Origin: Glandiceps talaboti
Taxonomy: Eukaryota; Hemichordata; Enteropneusta; Spengelidae
DNA length: 64,000 nucleotides
Assembly: GCF_964340395.1 (NCBI RefSeq)
Contig: NC_135553.1
Location: forward strand, 24,210,449 to 24,274,448
Direction of reading: 5' to 3'
The notes beneath the pieces are model-generated. The model saw only the letters and a list, made by a program, of their open reading frames with translations. It was not told where the DNA came from and did not search any database. How positions within the stretch are numbered: position 1 is the stretch's first letter; each line of letters starts with the position of its first letter. Below are positions 10,419-23,568 of this stretch, piece after piece. The translations under genes and the position numbers were made by a program.

Positions 10419-13400
10419 GTAGGTTCGGCTAAAACTTGTCATTACGATTCTTGTAGCATTTCTGTAACAACAGCGTAGTTATTACAAAAAACAGGGTCCG
10501 TTATTTATGCACAGTTTCACACCGCGTGCAGTCGCCTTTGGGACTTCATGACAAACCACCCTTAAAAAATCAATATCGGTCTATTTTGTATGTCAACTTT
10601 CAGTTTTATCGAAGGAGTTAACATCTCGAGCTCCCTCATACCTAATGGTAATATAAGCTTAATGGCACACTATAAACACACCCATGATGACACACAGACG
10701 TGGTCCTGAAACCATGCTCTCCCATCCCACTTTATAACGCTATGAATTCAAATGGAATTACACTGCAGTATGATTATTGGATCATTTGAGTGTCCACCAA
10801 TGATTTGATGTATGGAATTCCCCTCTCTTGTTATCTCACAATTCACTGGCGAAACGCGGATACGTGTACAAACATAGTTATACCTCTGTATCGCTTACTT
10901 AGCATGTAACTGTACTCGATATACGCTTGAACATGACTGCTGTCAATTAGCAGTTCACTAGTTGTTGTATTACGACAAAACAAAACTAACTATAAGCTTA
11001 AAATTAATACCAGTATCATCACGTGTGCTTAAAAAGTATTGTACATTTTCGTGATTTTTCTCTTACTGGTCACTTTTTTTACTTATTCAATAAAACGTAT
11101 AACGAAGCGATCTTTCTCTAACACTATCCACCTCGTTTGCATGTCAATACTAATACCGGACAGTTGTATTATAAACAGTTCATTAAAACTGAGGAGTCGG
11201 TGTTGATATTTTGCATGCACATATGAAGGTTTCCATGGTAGCAAATACATTGATACCTGGATGATTGATGGTAAGACCATAATATACATTAGCTCTTATT
11301 TTGACAACATTGGCGATGGTTTGTAAACATAGTAGATAGGGTAGGCTATAGAAAGTGTGTCTTTTTACGAACGCATGCGCAGTGACACTCGGATTCCCAT
11401 TGTTGTGTACACTTGCGTAACGGCCAGACCTGAGATCCAACGGTCAGTGGTCACACACCACACCTGACATCCCCTAGATCATGGAAGTAGGTTCTACTTC
11501 CATGCCTAGATCATATGCCGCTGCTTCTACCATGTACCCAGTACCGTAGCCTGTGCGGGGGGGGGGGGGGGGGCAAGGGAGGGAATTAAAACAATTATTG
11601 ATAAAACTGCAGATATCTTTTCGGAATATTTGGTGAGCCTGGAAAACTATTAAACTAGGTACGCAGTTTAAGACCCACTCTTTGAAGATCCACTTTCAAT
11701 GATTGTGTTCGACGTTGTCTTTGGTTAAAATGTTGTTTGATATAATTATTTCATTGCACACTGACACTAGCGTTATTCCTCAATTCATTTTGAAGCGACA
11801 ATTTGCAGTGGAAATAATGGCCCTGAATTTGTAAACAGAGCTGTACCTTCGACATCAAAATCCAAACTTCAATTTCCATTATAATGATACATGTAATGAC
11901 AAGGAGAATTCACTGAGTTCACCTTGGGTTCCGACATAAACGAGGCCATACAAGTTTTGGGAGTTGGGTAAAGAAAATGATTATTTTGTTGTGTTACTTA
12001 TTTGAGAAAGCACCATCCATTTTTTTTACTTCGAATGTGACATCTTTTCGGTAACTACTTTGAAAGATACGACATTAGGCCAGAAAAAATGAAAAAGCTG
12101 TTCAACCTACCCATATATTTTTTTTCTGGTGATGGGCAATATATCCTCATGCGGGCTTCGTATTTGTTTCAAAATTAAGGATATTTCTTTATATTTTCTG
12201 AATAGTACATGTAACAATATACTTTTGAGTCTATTCCAAATTATATAATATCTTATACAGTGGTTTACTTGACTGCATACACAAGCATGAATTGAGATTA
12301 AATTAAGCTATTGCATATCGAATGTGCACTAAAAAGAATTGAACAAAAGTTTACGACCATTGGAGTGGGCTGAGCAGTCATTGGGCCATCAAAAGTCTGA
12401 AAGTCTTGAAATGTTTTGCTCTTTATTCGGGATTTTTTGGAACCAAATTAAACTTCAGGAGAAGTCATTTACCAAGTGCACATCCGCAAAATATCTTTCA
12501 GCTTTGCCACAACAAAATACACATCCAGATAATATGTAATGCATAGCATAATTGTTTCAATTCTGGTATTTTATTACCATATTCAAGCATTGTAAGACTT
12601 TAAATTATGTCTATGGTTTGATATTTGTATGCCTCTAAATGGCCTCCTACACTGTCTTATTTTCAATTTTTTCACCTTTGGAGTTGTCTCCTTCCTTCTT
12701 TCTCCCAAAACAAGATGGAAGGTGTCTGGCTAAGTACCTCCCTGTATAGGTTAGAGCTAAGTAGAGATATCTCCTAATGCATGTGAAATCCACATCCTGT
12801 GTAAAGTAATCTAATAATTGGCTATATCAGTGATATTTTTATGCATCATTGTACCATATGATTTTATATCTACACTGTAGTGTAGGTGACAGAAGGGTGG
12901 CTAAAATAATGCTTGAGTTTCATTTGGCGGGGCTTAACATTTTTAGAAGAGAGGGTGAGAGGAACTACACCATTTGTTTAACCGTAAATTGTGTACATTT
13001 CCTAACTGTAGCTATGCAGACAAATTGCATGAGATAGTATCAAGATGACTGAATAAGTTCTATCTAAGCTCGACCTGAAATATTTTGCTAACATTATGGT
13101 TTGTTTTATCCTTGTCAAGCATTGTGAAAAAAATGAAATCGACCTACATACCCAATGTGATGGGTTAGGTTACCCGTTGACCAGCATTTTTATTTTTTCT
13201 TGCCTTACATATGATATTTAATTACGTATGCTAAAATAGATATTATATAAATTGTATGCAAATATATGTAAATTAGCTTAAATGCATGATTGCACCAAGA
13301 CAAAGTTCTGCCAACCCCCAAACCCCCCCCCCCCCCGGCAATTTGGTCAGGCTACGGCCCTGGTATCAGAGCTCTGGCTTCAACCTGTTTGCGAGTCTGA

Positions 13401-16400
13401 CTCAACAAAAGACTTTTGATATGTAAATATTCGTGTCGTTTTCATTGGTCGTCGTCAAGATCTAAGAGTTGTCGTAACCACAGCCAAGTAAGACATGTTG
13501 TAATCAGTCCATAATAGCAAGTTTATGGAATGCAGTGACATACGACCCTATAGTATATATACGTATTTAAAATGTGAAACTTTGTCGAAACAAGCACAAC
13601 AAGTTTTGGCGCTCTTGTTTCTGTAAGGTGTCTCACCTTGACCAGATATAAACCTATTGTAAATGATGACTTGTTTGGAAATCCTACCCATTCCAGGATC
13701 TACGACCACTTATCGTTTTTGGCACTCAAAATCTTCGTGAAGATGAGATTTAATAGAACCTCCGTATCGCTACTACTATGGAAATCAAGCTATAGGCAAA
13801 CTAAGGGCGTCGTGGACTAAGATCATTGTTGCAACATGTTGATATATTAGCTCTTATGATGTGGGCTAGCATAACCGATAGCGAGTTTTCCTCAAGTGAC
13901 GGCTGCACATTCAAGCTCATTCTTTGTTTACACTATCTTGATTACAGGGTGATTATATCCACACAAACATGACACCACTATCAACCACATGCAAATCTGG
14001 TATACGACAACAATAGCTTTATATTTATGCCTGTCTATAATAGTTTGCCCATAGACCCTACACGAAGGGTCATATGGTTTGCCTTGAGACAATACAGGGA
14101 GAGATCTATGGTTTGTCTATAGCTTGGTTTCCGTAGTGGTTTTCCTTTGCACATCAATCAATCAATCCATCAAAAGAATTTGTATAGTGCCAAAATCCAA
14201 TACGACGTAATGTTCTATGGCGCTGAACAGGAACAATAGTAGATCAATGTAAAAGTTGGAGAAAGCTCTTGCAAACAGATGTGTCTTGATGTCCTTCTTG
14301 AATTTATCGACAGTTGAAGTGGTATACTGTTCCATAAGACTTGCGCCACTCGCGATAACGCACGCTCACCGTATTACTTGTATTATAACGGGGTACACGA
14401 AGTGAACGAGTTGCGGGTTTACAGTGTTAATCAAGTCGGTCATGTAACCAGGGGGCGGAATGGTAGGGTGGTCAATAGTCATCCTGCTTTTGTAATTGCC
14501 AGTAAGTCGGGGGGGGGGGGGGGGTACCCTGTTTAATTACCAATGTTACACACTACCTGGCCTATGTTATGTGTCATGTGAAACTCATTTAAAACTTACA
14601 TTAACTTTAGCTTTTCGAAGTTGTGAAATGTTATGAATAACCTAAAAATTGTCAACAAATCTCCAGATCTACTAGGGGAGACCCCCTACTATTCCCTCAC
14701 CCTCAGATGTCATTCATGCAGTCAACCAACAATCGATCAGATGCACCAACTTTTACTGTCATGTTATTAAACTTTTCTAAGTTAATTGCTAAGTTCAGAT
14801 GATACTGTCTTATAACGATAAATTAAATCTAAAATCTATAATCTAAAAATTGCCTTTTACAAAGACTCAAAAGTAAAGAAACTCTTCAACTCGATCGCCC
14901 TACTAACGATACAAACATTAGATGTGCTGACCTTTACTATAATGATGACCTTTACCTTTTGGAAGAACATATTTCTAGCTTTTCCATTGGTGCATGTCAA
15001 GATGCTGTTAAATTCATTTTAAAATATATTCACCATGGTAACAGGACAACTGCCCCCCCCCCCTCGGACAACTGCCCCCCGGACAATTGCCCCCGTACAA
15101 TTGCCCCCGAAGGACAACTGCCCCCCGGACAATTGCCCCCGAAGGACAACTGCCCCCGGACAATCGCCCCCCCCCCCCGGACAACTGCCCCCGAAGGACA
15201 ATTGCCCCCCGGACAACTGCCCCCGAAGGACAACTGCCCCCCGGACTACTGCCCCGAACGAAAAAAAAAACTAGTATTTCAGATGTACGGGTTTGTCATT
15301 CACTAAAAAGTCACCGTCGGCAACTTACCGCCGCAATTTGCGTACATTTTACTCACTAAACACAAACACGAAGTTGAAACTATGTCGTGTTGGTTCTTTC
15401 CTGATATTGTATTTGATGTCGTTCCATGTAGTTGCACCTGTGTTACGATCCAAAATATCGTATTTCGGAATTGTGGGAATAAATTCTACATTTCGGCATT
15501 GTAGGCCATAGGTCAGAAATAGACTGGCGATGACGAATCTGGGCAAACATGATGTAACTGAAATTCACATGATTGGTTTTAGAGAAAAGTATATAATAAC
15601 TTTTATGATGGCGTGATCTTATGGCGTGATTTTCTATATTTAGTGGTTGTGTAAATACCATTGTATTGGAAGTATTTTTCGGGGGCAATTGTCCGGGGGG
15701 CAGTTGTCCTTCGGGGGCAATTGTCCGGGGGGGGGGGGGCAGTTGTCCTTCGGGGGCAATTGTCCGGGGGGGGGCAGTTGTCCTTCGGGGGCAATTGTCC
15801 TAGAATCATTAGTATGTTGCTCTCTAAAAGTATTTGCGAGACATAGCCAAACAGTGCACTCATGATCAAATACCTATAAGCTATCATGTAAATATGATAT
15901 ATGGGTTATCATATTCATGATTTAGAATTAAGTGATGGGGGTTCAGCCTGTTTTCGATTGTACAGAGGAAGGGGGGGGGGGTCAGTGACTTTTTGTTGGT
16001 CCAATGGAAAATCCACCGACCCCCACTCCGGCCGGAGAAACTGACTATTCCCGATTCCGCCAGCATAATGGATGGATGCGAAGCATGCCAACACAACACA
16101 CTGTATGTACTGACTACTATGTAGCCAGCTGTATAACCAGTAGCCAGCTGCATGTCTGTAAGACGCCGATGTTTATGGTTTATCATATTTGACAACTTCA
16201 GCATTTCCAGATTGTTTATTGGCAAGGTGATGTTTATTGGCACTGCCAGGGTAGGGTGTATAGTAGACAAGAGACCGTTCTTACGTGCATTTCATTTGCA
16301 TTTCACAGACTAAATTCAAAATAAATGTATTCTCAACGGGTATTCACGAGATTTATTGTCTTTGTTTTGTTTGTGGTTGGTTGTTTTCTGAGAGAGGCTT

Positions 16401-19400
16401 AAATTTTCATTGAATTGGAAAGTATCTGAGAGTATATGTGTGTATAGAATCGTCGTTTTCTTCCCATTGGAGTAAAAACATAGTTCCACAATAGGCAGGA
16501 AAAATGTTTCTTTATACCCATTCTGGCTGATTTTAACACAATTCACAATATTGCCAATGTCATGATAATGACCCCATGAAGACCATGTTTTAAGTTTTAC
16601 CCTACCATGGGAAGTCACTGACACTCCTATTTTCATTTTGTATATCTATCAGAAGGAACTAATACACTGACAGTGTCACGTTTCGAGTATAGTGCTTAGA
16701 ACTTCGCTGTGAGTTTTCAGTTATCGCATGGCCCTGCCTAAATGCCATAAAATGGTACTCGAAGTGTGTCACTACATTTAAAACGTCATGTTGACTTCGG
16801 AAAGAAAAGAAAAGAGGAGAGTTGATGGCAACGTTATCAGTCTAGATCTAATACCAACAGTTTGATATGTAGTGTGGTTAATTGTTTAGTTTAGTTACCC
16901 TACCTGTCATCGACCTTCTGACATGTATATCAAGGAGAGTAGGTGCATGTGGAGAGCGAAATTTTTGTCCCTTTTCTTTTCAGTTTACAAATGTGAAAAA
17001 CTCTAGTTTAGATTATGCATTGTGTCTGGACACCTAATAAACCATCGACCCTAGACGTAGGGTCTATGAATAAACCAAGGATTTGAGAATGAATACTGAC
17101 AAAGATATAATGAGTTGACCCCTTAGCGAGTCAGTTCAGTCAGGTCACGTAAGGTCAGGTATATCATGCAACTATGGCGACTTCTGTGACTACAATGAAG
17201 ACAACTCTGAACTGCATGCCTTGAAAACAAAACAAAAGGTGCATGACTATTTTCGCCAAAGAAAACTTCCTATGCTTCACAACGAATATACTTTTCGGAA
17301 GTTACCGTATGACACGGAACAAAAATAGCACCAATGGCGTTACAATTACATACTTTTTTAAAAAATGCATATGAGAACTGGGTGGTTTCAACAAAACTCA
17401 ACTCAAAGGGTTTCCAAAAGTTCTGACTATTTTTATTTAAATGTTTATATACACATGGGCAGTATCTTCATTGCTGGGACAATTATCTCAATTTTTTAAA
17501 AGTTTATCCACTTGCCTAACCATCCATGTTGTTATTTTTGCAATATACATCACCATTTCACTGTTGCTATGGGCATGATCTTATTGCTTGGCATATGTGC
17601 AGTCACCTTTTTGAATGTTTATCCACTTACCTTACCATCCATATTTTTTGTCTCTCTAATATACACCATCATTTGGCTGTTGTTACGGACGTGTTCTTGT
17701 TGCTAGGTATTTATATGTCCATGTTTTGAATGTCTTTCCACTTGTCTATTAATCCCTGTTGTTATCTTTGCAATATACACCATGCATCATTTGGTTGTTA
17801 CTATGGGCGTGGTTTTGTTGCCATGTATATCTGCATACATCTTTTGCTAGTCTTGCGGCTAGACGTTCGGGCTTTCTTTCGATACTATAAGCGAACGAAG
17901 TGCGCAGTGAGGGCTTGCCCGAACATCCTCGATAGTGATGTTCGGTCATGTGTCGTATTGTATCGGAAGAACATCCGAGGTCTAGCAGATAGACTAATCT
18001 TTTGCATGCTTATCCATTTGTCTATTAATCCATGTTGCTATCATTAATTTTGCAATGCACACCATCAGTTGGCTGTTGATATGGGCGAGGTCTTGTTGCT
18101 TGCATTTGAATGTTAATTCCCTTGCATATTAATCCTTGGCGTTATTTTTGCAACATTCATCATTATTTGACTGTTCCTATGGAATGATCTTGTTGCTATG
18201 CATATTTGAATACTTTTTTGAATATTCACTTACCTACTCATCCTGGTTTTAACCCTTGCAATAGACACCACCATTTGGCTGTTGCTATGAAGGTGATCTT
18301 GTTGCTAGGCACAATTGCATACATTTTTTGAATCTTTATTCACTTGTCTACCCATCCCAGTTTTCATCTTTACAATATATACAATCATTTGGCTGTTGCT
18401 ATGGACGTGGGCTTGTTGGTAGGCATATTTACATACATGAATCTTTATTCACTTGCCTACCCATCCTTGTTGTTATCTATGTAATATACATCATCATTTC
18501 ACTGTTGCTAAGGGCGTGGTCATGGTTGCTAGGCCAGTTGTGTCAAAATATTGTGACAAATAACTGCAGAATAACATCTCCAGAATCATCCCCACCAAGT
18601 TTTTAGAGTCACCAAGTGTCATGTAGCTTTCGAGATATGTTTTTGTTCCCAAACCTTAAAAAAAGGTTTCCTGAAAAACATTGCATTATTTAGGCCTAGA
18701 CTGATCCGTGTTTACTGTGCAGCATCCAAGTCCAACACTTGTTTGATATATTGTTGGAAAGGAAAGCATGGAATCCAATATCAGTAATCTATGTATTAAA
18801 AGGCCAACCACGAGACCACCTTGTACAACCAGAGATATTTGCTTTTGTTAACTGTCATGTTATCACAGTGCATCTGATTCACGTGTAACATCTTTTTGAC
18901 TGTCAAATTAAATGAACCAGGCTTTCTTTGTTTAGCCCGCCACGGGTCACAGGTTACCAGTCTATTTCCAGACGAATACGATGCACCTTTGATGAAGACA
19001 ACTGTACCTGGTCCCAGGTCAAAGGTGAGATGAAAAGAGATAATTTTACCTCGGGGATATTTTTCGCCCGGGGGTAGTCTCATAGAAAGTAATACGGGTA
19101 TGTGCCACCTAATGCGTAACTATCCCTAAATACAAGTCGATTTATAGGTCGATAGGATCGATGGCATGGGAAACGTCTTTATGCATTAGCAATACCTCCA
19201 CAGCATCAGAATAAAGGTAACTGACTGGATTATAGTAATTTACATAAATTTGCATGCAATTTACATAGTATCTATTTTAGCATACACAATTAAATATCAT
19301 ATGTAAGGCCAGAACAAATAAAAAAAAAAGCTGTTCAACGAGCAATCTAACCCATCACATTGGGTAGGTAGGTCGTTTTTTCACAATGCTTGACAGGATG

Positions 19401-19733
19401 TAAAAACAAACCATATATAATGATAGCAAAATATTTCAGGTCGAGTTTAGATAGAACTTATTCAGTCATCTTGATACTATCTCTTGCAATTTGTCTGCAT
19501 AGCTACAGTTAGGAAATATACACAATTTACGGTTAAACAAATACTGTAGCTCCTCTCACCCTATTTTCTCAAAAGATGTTAAGTCCCGCCAAATGAAACT
19601 CAAGCAATGTTTTAGCCACCCCTTCTTGCATCATCATCACTCGTAAATAATTTTAGCCGTTCAACAAACCTTCCCAAACTATTGACGTATAATAATAATA
19701 ATTAAATAATAAGTATATAGTAATAATAGTTTT

Positions 19734-19803
<70 letters not shown>

Positions 19804-22800
19804 GCAGTCGGTGTAGGGCCGCCATACTGTGTTGTATATACATATGCTCAATCTTGTATAAATACTAACTCACCAATCACCATATAGGGTATACATACAA
19901 TGTATAATATATTCTCTAAATCCTGTAAAGTAATACCCAGTGATTAAAATAAGCCTACAACCCATATGGTTGTACTGTTTGTGACTATTTTATTAAAAAA
20001 TAATCCGGGGAATGAAATAAAAGTAGCGACCACATTAGACGTTTTAAATTTCGCGACCGAGTCATTATCATCGGGTAAATATGTGCCTCGATGGCTATTA
20101 GTTCTGGTATTGGGTTGGGTAAATGTTTCAGCGTTGGGTAGCCCAAAATGTTCTATCAATTGGTTATATTAATTTGAGATATTTATATCTGCAAACAGTT
20201 GATACATTTAAATATTATAGTAAGTATCTGGATAACACTGCATAATAATTACAATAACAATGTTAGAAGAGCAGCTGCTATACTCAGAATCCCCCTGTTG
20301 CACAACTGTAACAAAATCCACCGATATTTTTAACTGTGCCCCTGTGGATGGTATACCCAAGGTATTGACCACTTGATGACAGGAACAAGCCACTGCCATT
20401 AATTTTGATATATCAGAAAGCTGCTCCATTTCATCGTCGTAAAGCACAGCCTCTTTTACGGCACCGTGCAAGACCAAGAGGTATACATTTCGGTGCTTCG
20501 ATTCAGCAGAAATGCATGCTCAGGCTTGCGAGAATGCATATGCTCCATTGACATTGTATATGGTAGTAATAAAAGTAAAAGGCAGCTTACGAAGAATATC
20601 GCGTACCGCTTGGTGAAAAATGCACACGTTGTAAATTAAACCACGTGTATTCTGACTTGTGATTGAATAAATGACCTCTGACCTCGAAATAAAAAAAATC
20701 AATATTATAATTGTCAGTATATCATGAATCACGGCCCCTTTCACTTCTTCACATCTTCTTTTCTTGTACGAATTGCATCTATCGACTGCATAAGGCATCA
20801 TATTAAATACCTTTCACGACCAATCTGTTTTGAATTATTCATATGCTATCAACCAATATATCTAGCATATCGTATTACTAGTCATATTTTATTTCTCGAA
20901 ACGCATCGTAATTCGAAACTACGTGTCTTTTTATTTATGTTGGGTATTTTTACTACATTTGGGCAATTTATCCAGAAATATTGGAACAGATGCTCGGGAG
21001 ACCTCAAATCTCTTGTTTCGGTTTTACAATCTGGGGATAAACAATTAGTACCCTCCTCCTCCCTCCTCCCTCTCTCTCTCTCCCAGTGTTCAAAGAAGAG
21101 GGACAATCATAAATCAGCAAATTTTCATTTTTGACATTGAGTTGTGGCTCAAATTAAACCTCAGGAGCAGTCTTGTAGAAATTCAAATTATCTTTATATA
21201 CGACGCACGTACGTACGTACGTAAAGACATTACATAATACTGTGTGCGGAGGGTCATCGAACCTTGTTTTCGTTTGTGTGTTTGTTTGGGGTTTTTTTTT
21301 TTGGGGGGGGGGGATTTGTTTCGAGAAGAGCTCACAGGGGGCGGGGCCAGTCTATTTCACTAAGTCAACAGACACAAAAACTACCGGCCCAATCCCAGGG
21401 CAGTGAAAACTGAAGGTTCCTTTTGGTATATATTTTCTTCACAGTCCGTTTCGAATGAATGAAGGAATGAATTCCCTTCTAACGTTATAGTTTTTATCCG
21501 TTAGAAGGCAATTCATTCCAAAGTCATGTAATGTCATATGATTTATGTTACATATGTAGGTTGTATTCTCCGGATTCCCACAGAAGTTGAGTCCAAGAGT
21601 TACCAGTATCTTTTTAGTCCCCGCGGACGAAGTCCGGAACGGGGACTTATGGATTGGGTTCCGTCTGTCCGTCCGTGCGTCCGTGCGTCCGTGCGTCCGT
21701 CCGTCCGTCCGTCCGCAGCCGTTTCTTGGAGATGCCTGTACCGATTTTTTTCAAACTTGGTACAGGGGCAACATGCTATGGCATACATATGCACGTCAAT
21801 TTGTTTTATGATACGATCCAATGTGGCCGCCTAGCAGCCATTTTGTTTGTGAATTTTCCCTGTCTAAAGCCATAACTCAGACATGCTCACACAGATCTCA
21901 TTCAGAGTTGGTATTAGGACAGTGTTCTATGGCATATATGTGCATATTCATTGTTGTCATGATACGATCCAATATGGCCGCCTGGCAGCCATTTTGTTTG
22001 TGAATTTTCATGTCCAAAGCCATAACTTAGACATGCTTGAACAGATCTCATTCAAAGTTGGTATTAGGACAGTGTTCTATGACATACATGTGCATATCCA
22101 TTTTCATTGTGATACGATCCAATATGGCTGCCTGGCAGCCATTTTGTTTGCAAATTTTCCATGTCCAAAGCTATAACTCAGACATGCTTGAACAGATCTC
22201 ATTCAAAGTTGGTGTTAGGACAGTGTTCTATGACATACATGTGCATGTCCATTTTCATTGTGATACGATCCAATATGGCTGCCTGGCAGCCATTTTGTTT
22301 GTGAATTTTCCATGTCCAAAGCCATAACTCAGACATGCTTGAACAGATCTCATTCGAAGTTGGTATTAGGACAGTGTTCTATGACATACATGTGCATATC
22401 CATTTTCGTCATGATACGATCCAATATGGCTGCCTGGCAGCCATTTTGTTTGTGAATTTTCCATGTCCAAAGCCATAACTCAGACATGCTTGAACAGATC
22501 TCATTCAGAGTTGGTATTAGGACAGTGTTCTATGACATACATTTGCATATCCATTTTCATATTGATATGATCCCCCATACCCGACCAATCCTTTATTGTT
22601 GTAGGCATGTTCCATGTCCGACAAGCAGACACAACATATCTAAGTCTGTTTGATTTAGGTTCACAAGTGTTGTTGCGTGATCAGAGTAGTGCTAATTCCT
22701 TAAAACCCAATCATAGCGGGGACCAGCGTGCGAAATTAACGCCGGTCCTTCGGCCCAAGACCAACAGATTTCCGTTCGGACCAACAGTTTTTCAGAATTA

Positions 22801-23480
22801 CAACAACGTATCGGTCCTTATGACCGACTGAAATTTGGAGTAAATATTCAAAGATATATCCAATTTCACCTACATGAATCTGATCTTGTTATTGTGTAAA
22901 CTTTGTTATTAATGTACGACCTTGAATCAAACGGGCAGCTGTTTATCACCAAGTACCTACTCTAGGAGAACAACGTGGCCAAATAAAAGTCCCCATTTTT
23001 ACGCATTGTTAAATATCATGGCAAATGCAACATGTATGCCTCATACAGATGTATTGTTACAGAATGTCGATAGGTTAAAGTTCTTTGATATTTTAGGACA
23101 AAATAATGACTGGTAGTGATAAAAGAGTTTCGAAGTTAACAATAGCATGTCTTCTGTTTCTTTTTTATTGCAGGAACTGTTGAAAAAACTGGACGATGTC
23201 ACAAAGGTAATTATAAACGTGCATGTACATGTCTGTGTCTTAAAGTGTGCGTATCGATATCTAAGTCTGGATGTGTGTGTATCTGTGTCTGTCTTAGTAT
23301 AAACTACGACAACTTGCTATCACAACTTGCTATCGTGATTTTCAAAATCGTTATACGAGATTATAGACTCTCTACTCAACTCCTGCCGCTAAAATGACTC
23401 GTAGCCCCGTCATAAATTAGGTAATTACATGTTGTAATCTAACTTATGACTGTTAAGATTCATTTTGTTTTGTTCGCGTT

Positions 23481-23568
<88 letters not shown>

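Larger units (their letters stand above)
10419..18971 (+). other. ABAT copy 1 intron 1 (8.6 kb)
   Basis: No other gene seen. Contents: hairpin at 11480-11504, G17 at 11557, dispersed-repeat copies at 12894, 13926 and 14161, a minisatellite foldback at 15043-15801, and a tandem-core element at 17310-18660. All are annotated separately; the remaining sequence is anonymous. Confidence 0.8.
19025..23173 (+). other. ABAT copy 1 intron 2 (4.1 kb)
   Basis: Contains the inverted dispersed repeat at 19235, an ATA microsatellite, a small hairpin at 21464 and a tandem-core element at 21611-22575. No exon or gene recognised otherwise. Confidence 0.8.

Noticed and set aside
15019-15887. Gly/Gln/Leu/Ser and Pro/Thr-rich repeat frames
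   Set aside because: They are the minisatellite arms of the foldback element read in several frames on both strands, with no start or gene context.
22607-22831. 74-codon plus-strand frame before ABAT exon 3, considered as an upstream ABAT exon
   Set aside because: No similarity to the ABAT N-terminus; the 18972-19024 exon fits the protein and the phase exactly.
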